A stretch of 64,000 nucleotides of DNA, taken from assembly GCA_902768435.1 (NCBI GenBank), contig CACXLJ010000016.1, positions 1 through 64,000 of the forward strand. The letters run 5' to 3'. The notes beneath the pieces are model-generated. The model had not been told where the DNA came from, did no database searches, and saw only the letters and a list, made by a program, of their open reading frames with translations. Positions 25,807 to 32,849 of this stretch are shown here, piece by piece; position 1 is the first letter of the stretch; every line of letters begins with the position of its first letter. This DNA is from an uncultured Bacteroidales bacterium (lineage in GTDB: Bacteria > Bacteroidota > Bacteroidia > Bacteroidales > Muribaculaceae). The translations under genes and the position numbers were made by a program.

Positions 25807-27213
25807 ATGAATCACCTTGCGACAATTCAATCTCACGCAATACCACGCAACAGCTTGCTGGCTGTGTTGCTTACCCTATTGTCAACCTTCACTGTGGCGC
25901 AGGCGCAGGATATTGAATACTCATCCGAGCATATGGTGGAGCGCGTTGTCAACCAAGGTCTGATATACAGTTTTTGGGATTATGCTGCTTTCGTAAATGT
26001 CGATGGCTATACCGATCGTGATGCCACAGAGGTTTACATTCCCGACTCACTGCAGTGGCATGGACGCAAATATTTTCTTGGAGAAGTAGCCAATGATGTG
26101 TTTCGTGACATGCGGCATTTGCGCGTTTGTGATTTCAAAGTGGAAGGCATCCTGGTCAACGCCTTCACTGGCTGTGAGTTGTTGCGTTGCCTGCGCTCTC
26201 GCAGCTCCCAACCACCTACAATTGGCAAGCACATTTTCTATTATGGCAGGCCCGACGAGGTCTTTGAGGATTATCATTTTCTCACTACAGCCGTTGTTGT
26301 GCCTCGTGGCTGTGAGGAGGCCTATCGCAATGCTCACGGATGGAGTTTGTTCCATACCATCATCAGTCAAGAGCCCACACTGCAAGACTTCGACATCCCA
26401 GCCATCAAGCAGGCCATCACCGACCTGCAGAACGAGCGTGACTCGCTCATTGCTTTGACACAACTCCTGAGCGACAGCATTGCCTCGCTGCGTGCTGGCA
26501 CCGTGATTCCGTCACCATCACCCATTACCGTTCAGCCGCTCGCTGCCGTGCCGTCGGTACCCGCAACATCGTTGCCCGACTCGTCGGTGAATAGCGACAA
26601 TGAGAGGAACATCACACTCGAGCGTACGTCCATCAAGGTGGAGAACAATGGCTTTGTCTACAAGTCTCGCTTTACACCCTATTTGATTCTCACGGGTTAT
26701 GCCGATTCCACGGCTTTGCAGCTGGTTGTGCCCGATTCGGTTTTCCATGGTCGCCTTTATCCCGTCAAATCGATGTGGGAGAGCACTTTTGCTGGTTTTC
26801 GCCATCTGGTGGCGCTCACGCTGCCGTTGGACCTCGCTAACCTTGCTCCAGGTGCCTTGTGGGGTTGCCCCGAGTTGCGTTTGCTCGTCATGCGCAGTGC
26901 GTCGCCTCCCGCTTTCAGCTCTATCGACAAGGGACCGTGCTCGGCCAACGATGTGTTCGACCCCGATCATTTCAGCCGCGTCACCCTTGTGGTGCCTCCA
27001 GGCAGTGAACAGGCCTACCGCGATGCTCCGGGGTGGAGTAGCTTCGGCCACATTACCTCGGCCATGCCCTCGTTGCAGTCGTTGGGCGTCACTTCTGCCC
27101 ACATGCAGTGCTTGGCCCTTGATGCGCACATAAGTCGCATTGCAGCACGCCTGACGCATGTCGACGCATCGCTCCGTGCGCTGCGTGCAGCGTTGTCAGA
27201 GTTTGGAGAGTAG
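25807..27213 (+). CDS. Secreted protein with two degenerate BspA-like LRR units
   Basis: A 468-residue exported protein; signal peptide about residues 1-34 ending in AQAQ. Two similar halves of about 150 residues (about 40-195 and 275-420) each contain a short LRR-like region and end with a conserved pattern: VVVPRGCEEAYRNAHGWSLF and the parallel TLVVPPGSEQAYRDAPGWSSF. A Pro/Ser-rich linker and a helical segment (DLQNERDSLIALTQLL) lie between; a second helical segment ends the protein. It sits 20 nt after recG. Function is unknown; probably surface or periplasmic. Confidence 0.8.
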   Translation: MNHLATIQSHAIPRNSLLAVLLTLLSTFTVAQAQDIEYSSEHMVERVVNQGLIYSFWDYAAFVNVDGYTDRDATEVYIPDSLQWHGRKYFLGEVANDVFRDMRHLRVCDFKVEGILVNAFTGCELLRCLRSRSSQPPTIGKHIFYYGRPDEVFEDYHFLTTAVVVPRGCEEAYRNAHGWSLFHTIISQEPTLQDFDIPAIKQAITDLQNERDSLIALTQLLSDSIASLRAGTVIPSPSPITVQPLAAVPSVPATSLPDSSVNSDNERNITLERTSIKVENNGFVYKSRFTPYLILTGYADSTALQLVVPDSVFHGRLYPVKSMWESTFAGFRHLVALTLPLDLANLAPGALWGCPELRLLVMRSASPPAFSSIDKGPCSANDVFDPDHFSRVTLVVPPGSEQAYRDAPGWSSFGHITSAMPSLQSLGVTSAHMQCLALDAHISRIAARLTHVDASLRALRAALSEFGE

Positions 27214-27220
27214 GGTTGTG

Positions 27221-27332
27221 CCTGTCTGTCGCCCCTAACGGGGCTAATTGGATGAATTTGTGCCTTTGTTACAGGGGTTCCGCCTACGGCTCCACCGCCT
27301 GCCTATTGTCTGTCGCCCCTAACGGGGCTCAT
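27221..27332 (-). repeat. Dispersed repeat element with 23-bp direct-repeat ends
   Basis: TGTCTGTCGCCCCTAACGGGGCT occurs exactly twice (27223-27245 and 27307-27329), about 60 nt apart, each with an internal CCCC...GGGG palindrome. The reverse complement of the whole unit resembles 20788-20890 in order and content (AATAGGCAGG, AGCCG, AGGCG, AACCCC, TGTAAC, CAATTAGCCCC, GGGGCGACAGA). Confidence 0.75.
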
Positions 27333-27335
27333 TCC

Positions 27336-27420
27336 CCATCCCTCATTCCCCATTCCTCATCCCTCATCCCTCATCCCTCATCCCTCATTCTACTATTCTA
27401 CTACTCTACTATTCTACTAA
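27336..27420 (+). repeat. Heptamer microsatellite (CCCTCAT) and CTACT-rich tail
   Basis: Four exact CCCTCAT units at 27361-27388 with degenerate copies upstream, followed by TACTATTCTACTACTCTACTATTC. It abuts the stop of the kinase gene. Confidence 0.8.
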
Positions 27421-27423
27421 AAA

Positions 27424-28746
27424 TTACGGTAAAGAATACACGGCTTGTTGGTATTTTGCCTTCATGATGCGCTCATAGTCGTTGCAATATTCCATGACGG
27501 CATATTCAATCTCAGCCATTTCCTTTGTGCTGAACTTGCCCGAGGCAGACACTTTAAGCAAGTACTTTTTGGCCTGTAATCGCCCTTCCTCAATGAGCTT
27601 GAGCCCGTCAATCCACAGGTTGTTCTTGCGGGTCACTGTGTCAAGATGCTGGGCAATGTGCGTCTTCAGGTTCGCGTCGCGAGCTATGCGTGTTACTTCC
27701 TCGATGGCCGCATCCACGGCATGTTGCCGCTCCATGCGTTGCTGTTCGCGCTCTTGTAGTTGATTGTTCACCTGTCGCAGTTGCTGCAGTGTGTCGTTCA
27801 TGGCACGCAGGTGTGTCTGCGTGGTGGCGCTGCTGCTGTCGATGCGTTGTTCTGTTAGCAGTGTGTTCTCGTGCATCTGCCTCTTAATCGAGTCGCTCAG
27901 CGCACGGTTTTGCGTGTTCACATTCCTGATGGCCAACTGTTGCCACAGTATTACACCCACCAGCAGTGCCCCAGCAATGCCTACCACACCCCACAGGGCA
28001 TTTCTCCTCCTGTTTTCACCTCGCTTCAAGTAGCTCTTGAGTTCCTCCACGCTTTGCATGCGCGAGTCGATGGGTGCCAGGCATTGTGCTATTGCTTTGT
28101 CGTATTTTCGGCCAAGCTTCAGGTCGCGCAGCACCAGGCCCAGGCTGTAGATGTCGTTGCGCAGGTCGGGTTTGCTGGCCGATGCCTGTTCGGGTGCCAT
28201 GTAGCGTGCGGTGCCAGCAGGCTGCTTCAGCACGGCATGAGCATCGGTATCGGCAAGGCCAAAGTCGATAATCTTCACATTTTGCCCGTTGGTGGTGACC
28301 ATGATGTTGCTGGGCTTGATGTCGCGGTGCACCACGCCGTGCTGGTGCACATGCGCCAGTGCGTCCATCAGTTGCTGTGCCACTTGGTGGCGATCGGCGC
28401 GTGTGGGTTTTTCCTCAAGCCAGTCGCTCAGGGTGATACCCTCGACCCATTCCATTACAATGCACTTGCCCAGCCCGTCCACATCCTCCAGGCCCATCAC
28501 CTGGACCACGCCCGGGTGCTGCAGCCGCATCATGATGTCGAACTCCTTCACCAGCATCTCGTGGTAGGCATGCTGCTCGGCCACTTCGGGCGCTAGCCCC
28601 TTGAGCAAGTACCAGCGGCCAAAACGCTTGGCACGCGCCAGCACATTGTGGCCGTGTGTGTCTAGCACCTCAAGCGAAGTGAAGTGGTCGTTCACACCCT
28701 CGAACGAGTCGACCACAAAGCCCGATATACTTGCTTGGTCCATCAT
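27424..28746 (-). CDS. Hanks-type serine/threonine protein kinase with one membrane helix
   Basis: A 440-residue protein kinase. Catalytic features are intact: Lys49 (WYLLK), HRDIKPSN at 140-147, DFG at 161-163, APE at 184-186; the glycine-rich loop is weak. A basic stretch and one membrane helix follow (about 268-292), then a long Gln/Arg-rich coiled coil (about 300-370) outside the cytoplasm. A bacterial Ser/Thr kinase that may sense envelope signals. A -7 box TATCTTTG (28826-28833) gives it its own promoter just after the partner gene. The substrate is unknown. Confidence 0.92.
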   Translation of the reverse strand: MMDQASISGFVVDSFEGVNDHFTSLEVLDTHGHNVLARAKRFGRWYLLKGLAPEVAEQHAYHEMLVKEFDIMMRLQHPGVVQVMGLEDVDGLGKCIVMEWVEGITLSDWLEEKPTRADRHQVAQQLMDALAHVHQHGVVHRDIKPSNIMVTTNGQNVKIIDFGLADTDAHAVLKQPAGTARYMAPEQASASKPDLRNDIYSLGLVLRDLKLGRKYDKAIAQCLAPIDSRMQSVEELKSYLKRGENRRRNALWGVVGIAGALLVGVILWQQLAIRNVNTQNRALSDSIKRQMHENTLLTEQRIDSSSATTQTHLRAMNDTLQQLRQVNNQLQEREQQRMERQHAVDAAIEEVTRIARDANLKTHIAQHLDTVTRKNNLWIDGLKLIEEGRLQAKKYLLKVSASGKFSTKEMAEIEYAVMEYCNDYERIMKAKYQQAVYSLP

Positions 28747-28825
28747 TTAATCAAAAAAATCTTGTCAATAGTCCGATAACTCCGAGTTCTCAGAGTCCTC
28801 AGAGTTCTCATTGGTATCTTGCCCA

Positions 28826-28833
28826 CAAAGATA
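28826..28833 (-). promoter_or_regulatory. -7 box of the kinase gene
   Basis: Minus-strand TATCTTTG, with a leader of about 70 nt containing imperfect GAGTTCTCAGAG repeats. Confidence 0.45.
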
Positions 28834-28834
28834 A

Positions 28835-29431
28835 TCATTTATTCTCGTTGTCGCAAGCCTCTTCGGCCTTCAGCACCTCATATTGCACCCCATTGCGCTG
28901 GCCGCACACATAGCACCGTGGCGGCATTGACTTGTGCACCAGGTTGTCGAGATAGAGCGGGTGGCCTTGAATAATGAGGTGGCAGGTGAAGGTGTCGCCC
29001 ACTGCGAGTTTCGTGTGCTCGCTGCGTTCCACCACCCACTGGCCGTTGCCCATGTAGCGCATGAGGCATTCCCTGCCAGGTTGCCAGTGCAGCAGCACAT
29101 GGTCGCGAGCCCTCAGTTCCTCGTCCACATTCAGGTGGGGGGTCACCACCTCGTCGCTGCCGTCTTCGTCGGCACCATTAGCCAGCGAGGCGTAGTCGAG
29201 ATAGCCCGCGTAGGCTGCCAGTGCGTTGAGCGTCGTCAGGTTCGGCTTCACTTGGTTGCTCACATAGCCCCACAGGCGCATCAGCGTGCTGGTGCTCACC
29301 GTGCTGCCCGTTTGCTGCTCAATGGCCTGACTCAGCCGTTTGAACTCGCTTGGGCTGTTCACGCCGTGCCCAAATCGCTGTTCCACTGCGCGCCGCAGCG
29401 CCGCAATACTGTCTTTCTCCGAGGTGACCAT
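28835..29431 (-). CDS. Helix-turn-helix-like protein encoded before the kinase
   Basis: A 198-residue soluble protein. Residues about 20-80 form a helical DNA-binding-like unit seen in Bacteroidales proteins: FKRLSQAIEQQTG, STSTLMRLWGYVSN, TLNALAAYAGYLDYASLA. The C-terminal half is beta-rich with a CYVCGQRNG pair of Cys that could bind metal. I do not recognise a named family for the second half. It lies 88 nt upstream of the Ser/Thr kinase on the same strand; a phosphorylation target or partner of the kinase is an inference from position. Confidence 0.75.
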   Translation of the reverse strand: MVTSEKDSIAALRRAVEQRFGHGVNSPSEFKRLSQAIEQQTGSTVSTSTLMRLWGYVSNQVKPNLTTLNALAAYAGYLDYASLANGADEDGSDEVVTPHLNVDEELRARDHVLLHWQPGRECLMRYMGNGQWVVERSEHTKLAVGDTFTCHLIIQGHPLYLDNLVHKSMPPRCYVCGQRNGVQYEVLKAEEACDNENK

Positions 29432-29663
29432 AGTTGTTTCTTGTTTATCGGGGTTGCTTGCGGCATGGGCACAGTCGCCACCACCGCAAAACCCTTAGTT
29501 TTCGGCAAAATTAACTAAAAACCACCGCCCATTCACCCTGTCAATCGTTAACGGATTTTAATTTTGTGGGTATTTTCCTTAAAGAAATCTAAATGAAATA
29601 AAATGAAACAAACTACCCAAAACAAGAAATAAAATGAAACACACCCCTTCCCCCACCTTATAC

Positions 29664-29846
29664 TATATTTGCAAATCAAGTATCCGAGCCATTATCGGCT
29701 ATAAAAAGATTTAGTTTCAGGAAAGCGTTTTGCTTTTTTCACCAAACATCGAAACAAAGCAGACCAAGTCTCCACGCTTTCGTTTTGTACTAACCTTTAA
29801 AAACTAAGCCTCAATTCGGGAGACTAAAAGGGGTAATATAATAATC
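29664..29846 (+). promoter_or_regulatory. Promoter and structured leader with pseudoknot-like pairing
   Basis: A -7 box TATATTTG (29664-29671) begins a leader of about 165 nt. GAAAGCG (29721-29727) can pair with CGCTTTC (29775-29781), and AGTCTCC (29767-29773), inside that loop, can pair with GGAGACT (29819-29825). The crossing order is that of an H-type pseudoknot. It precedes a 97-aa gene and the LRR cluster. The remaining 29432-29660 is A/T-rich with several AAATGAAA stretches and no gene. Confidence 0.45.
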
Positions 29847-30140
29847 ATGTGTAAACTTGACTTTGCTTTAATTGCATCACTTCTTTCTATCATAATTGAA
29901 GTAGCTGCTATTGTTTTTGCTATTATTCAATTTATTAGTTTTAAAAAACAGAATTATAAGGACAGAATTAAAGACTTAAATGAATTGGTTGTCGCATTCC
30001 AATGTGAAGAAGAAATTATGTCTGAGGAAATAGCAAAATTAAGAAATAATGGTAAAGCAGCTGTTACTGTTAGAAAGGAATTTAGAGATTTTGCAGAAAA
30101 TCATCCTAAAAACATCAATCATATAAGACCCAAAAAATGA
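29847..30140 (+). CDS. Small single-pass membrane protein, 97 aa
   Basis: A 97-residue protein with one N-terminal hydrophobic segment (about 5-32, ALIASLLSIIIEVAAIVFAI), then a charged coiled-coil-like tail (KDRIKDLNELVVAFQCEEEI). AT-rich compared with neighbours. Not recognised. It sits between the structured leader and the LRR-dockerin gene. Confidence 0.6.
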   Translation: MCKLDFALIASLLSIIIEVAAIVFAIIQFISFKKQNYKDRIKDLNELVVAFQCEEEIMSEEIAKLRNNGKAAVTVRKEFRDFAENHPKNINHIRPKK

Positions 30141-30307
30141 TTTTTAATTGATTGATTACTTTAAAGAGCATCGGAAATGCGGTCTGCCGAATATTTGACT
30201 ATGTAAAATCGATTCAACATTGAAATTCAAGGATTTTCGCAACTTGGTTATATTCCAAATCGAGTAACTTACTTTATAAAATAATTTAATAAAAAATGAT
30301 AAACGAA

Positions 30308-32764
30308 ATGAAAACAAAACTACTTAAACCCATTTGGCTGGCGGCAGTGCTATTGCTGCTAACAGCTTTGCCATTAACGGCCACTACCTACTACCATATT
30401 ATAGAGGCCGCATCACCCGAAGACTTTATAGTCAATGGGTTTTGCTATAGTATAAACAAGGATGGCACTTCGGTTACACTGACGCTTTGTGGTAGAATAT
30501 CACAAACCTACTGGGGTTTAACTGATGTAGATATCCCGTCAACAGTGACAATAGGCAGCCAAACTTACTCCGTCTCCTCCATCGGCAGCGGTGCGTTCTA
30601 TGGTTGCAGCGGCTTGACCAGCGTTACCATCCCCAACTCTGTCACCTCTATTGGCTACGCTGCGTTCCGTGATTGCAGCGGCTTGACCAGCGTCACTATC
30701 CCCAACTCCGTCACTTCCATCGGTGAATCTGCGTTCCGTGATTGCAGCGGCTTGACCAGCATAACCATCCCCAACTCCGTCACTTCTATCGGTTACGCAG
30801 CCTTCTCTGGATGCACCAGCTTGACCAGCATAACCATCCCCAATTCCGTCACTTCCATCGGAGGCTCTGCTTTCAATAATACTCCCTGGCTGAACAATCA
30901 ACCCGATGGTTTGGTTTACGCTGGCATGGTGGCATATACATATAAGGGTACAATGTCCGAAGGAACAAAAATCTCAATAAAAGAAGGAACAAAGGCAATT
31001 GCTGACTATGCGTTCCGTTATTGCAGCGGCCTGACCAGCGTCACTATCCCCAACTCGGTGACATCAATCGGCCAAGATGCGTTCTCTGGTTGCACCAGCT
31101 TGACCAGTATCACTATCCCCAATTCCGTCACTTCCATCGGTAGAGGTGCGTTCAATGGCTGCACCTGCTTGACAAGTGTCTCCATCCCCAACTCTGTCAA
31201 TTCAATAGGTAAAGAGGCGTTCCACGGTACAGCTATATGGAACAATTCTCCTAATGGTGTGTTTTATGTCAATGATTGGGTCTGTGGCTATAAAGGGGAC
31301 AAACCTAGTGGCCACTTGGAGTTAAGCGAAAAAGCAAGAGGTATCTGCGGAAATGCATTTGAATATTGCAGTTTGACAAGCGTCTCCATCAAACCCGGCT
31401 CAGTCAAATCCATTGGCGAGGGAGCGTTCTCTGGCTGCAGCGGCTTGACTAGCATCACCATCTCTGGTTCAGTCAAATCCATTGGCGAGGGAGCGTTCTC
31501 TGGCTGCAGCGGCTTGGAATCAATAGTCGTGGACAGCGATAATAATAAATACGATTCCCGTAACAATTGCAATGCAATCATTGAAAAAGCAAGCAACACA
31601 TTAATAAAAGGTTGTAAAAACACAATTATCCCCAACTCCGTCACCAATATCGGCCAAGATGCGTTCCGAGATTGCACTGGTTTGACCAGCATCACCATTC
31701 CCAATTCCGTCACTTCCATCGGAGAGAGGGCGTTCTATAATTGCAGGGGCTTGACTAGCGTCACCATTCCCAACTCCGTCACTTCCATCGGTAGCGGTGC
31801 GTTCTATGCTTGCAGCGGCTTGACCAGCATCACTATCCCAAACTTTGTCACCTTCATCGGCAGCGGGGCGTTCAATAGTTGCAGCGGCTTGACCAGCATC
31901 ACCATCCCCAACTCCGTCACTTCTATCAGCAACTGGGCGTTCTATGGTTGCAGCGGCTTGACCAGCGTCTCCATCCCCAACTCCGTCACCAATATCGGCC
32001 AATCTGCGTTCCGAGATTGCACTGGTTTGACCAGCATCACCACCCCCAACTCCGTCACCTCCATCGGCGCCTATGCGTTCAATGGCTGCAGGGGCTTGAC
32101 CAGCATCACCATCCCCAACTCCGTCACTTCCATCGGTTACTTTGCGTTCGAGGGTTGCAGCGCATTGGCAAATGTACATATAACAAATCTAGCAGCATGG
32201 TTTAATATTTATTTTTTTGACATTAATTCCAATCCTCTTTACTATGCTAGTCATTTATTTTTAAACGGCGCTGAAATCAAAGACCTTGTTGTCCCAAACT
32301 CAGTAACATCAATCGCTGAATATGCGTTCCATAAATGCAGCAGCTTTAATACAATAGTTTTAGGTGAGAAAGTTAAGGAAATTGGTGAAAATGCTTTTGC
32401 AGGAGCCAACAATCTCAAAAGCATTACTTGCAAGCGATTTCGTCCCGCTGCTATTCAAGAAAACACTTTCTCGGATAAAGCTTATTCCAATGCCACACTT
32501 CGTGTGCCCAAAGGGAGCCTTTCGTTGTATTATGTCACAACTGGTTGGATGAAATTCGACAACATTGTGGAGGATGATGAAGAAGTTATTCCTGGCGATG
32601 CGAACGGCGACGGTAAGGTGAATGTGAGCGATGTGTCGGCATTGATTAACATGATTCTTGGTGTCATTCCCAAAGATGAGGCTCGTGCCGACATCAATGG
32701 CGACGGCAAAATAAACGTTTCCGATGTTACAGCACTCATCAACATCATTCTCGGCATCAGCTAA
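30308..32764 (+). CDS. Secreted BspA-like LRR protein with C-terminal dockerin-like module
   Basis: An 818-residue exported protein; signal peptide about 1-26. About 18 LRR_5 repeats of 23 residues (consensus GxxAFxxCSGLTSVTIPNSV) run in blocks separated by two non-repeat inserts near residues 195-235 and 310-345. Residues from about 762 form a dockerin-like pair (GDANGDGKVNVSDVSALINM, ADINGDGKINVSDVTALINI). The underlying 69-nt DNA repeats are almost identical, so copy number probably changes by recombination. Surface adhesion or host-protein binding is the usual role of the family. The ATG at 30308 is preferred over 30296. Confidence 0.92.
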   Translation: MKTKLLKPIWLAAVLLLLTALPLTATTYYHIIEAASPEDFIVNGFCYSINKDGTSVTLTLCGRISQTYWGLTDVDIPSTVTIGSQTYSVSSIGSGAFYGCSGLTSVTIPNSVTSIGYAAFRDCSGLTSVTIPNSVTSIGESAFRDCSGLTSITIPNSVTSIGYAAFSGCTSLTSITIPNSVTSIGGSAFNNTPWLNNQPDGLVYAGMVAYTYKGTMSEGTKISIKEGTKAIADYAFRYCSGLTSVTIPNSVTSIGQDAFSGCTSLTSITIPNSVTSIGRGAFNGCTCLTSVSIPNSVNSIGKEAFHGTAIWNNSPNGVFYVNDWVCGYKGDKPSGHLELSEKARGICGNAFEYCSLTSVSIKPGSVKSIGEGAFSGCSGLTSITISGSVKSIGEGAFSGCSGLESIVVDSDNNKYDSRNNCNAIIEKASNTLIKGCKNTIIPNSVTNIGQDAFRDCTGLTSITIPNSVTSIGERAFYNCRGLTSVTIPNSVTSIGSGAFYACSGLTSITIPNFVTFIGSGAFNSCSGLTSITIPNSVTSISNWAFYGCSGLTSVSIPNSVTNIGQSAFRDCTGLTSITTPNSVTSIGAYAFNGCRGLTSITIPNSVTSIGYFAFEGCSALANVHITNLAAWFNIYFFDINSNPLYYASHLFLNGAEIKDLVVPNSVTSIAEYAFHKCSSFNTIVLGEKVKEIGENAFAGANNLKSITCKRFRPAAIQENTFSDKAYSNATLRVPKGSLSLYYVTTGWMKFDNIVEDDEEVIPGDANGDGKVNVSDVSALINMILGVIPKDEARADINGDGKINVSDVTALINIILGIS

Positions 32765-32849
32765 CCGATAAGACTTATTCAACAAAATTGTAGCATCACA
32801 CGAAGCTATACATAGACTAAACGATAATAATAATTAAAATTTTATATTT

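Noticed and set aside
27223-27329. Two 23-bp repeats separated by about 60 nt, CRISPR-like
   Set aside because: Only two copies, palindromic, and related to a dispersed element elsewhere; no array.
30590-32165. Regular direct repeats that could suggest a CRISPR array
   Set aside because: The 69-nt units are in frame and encode LRRs, with no unique spacers and no cas genes.
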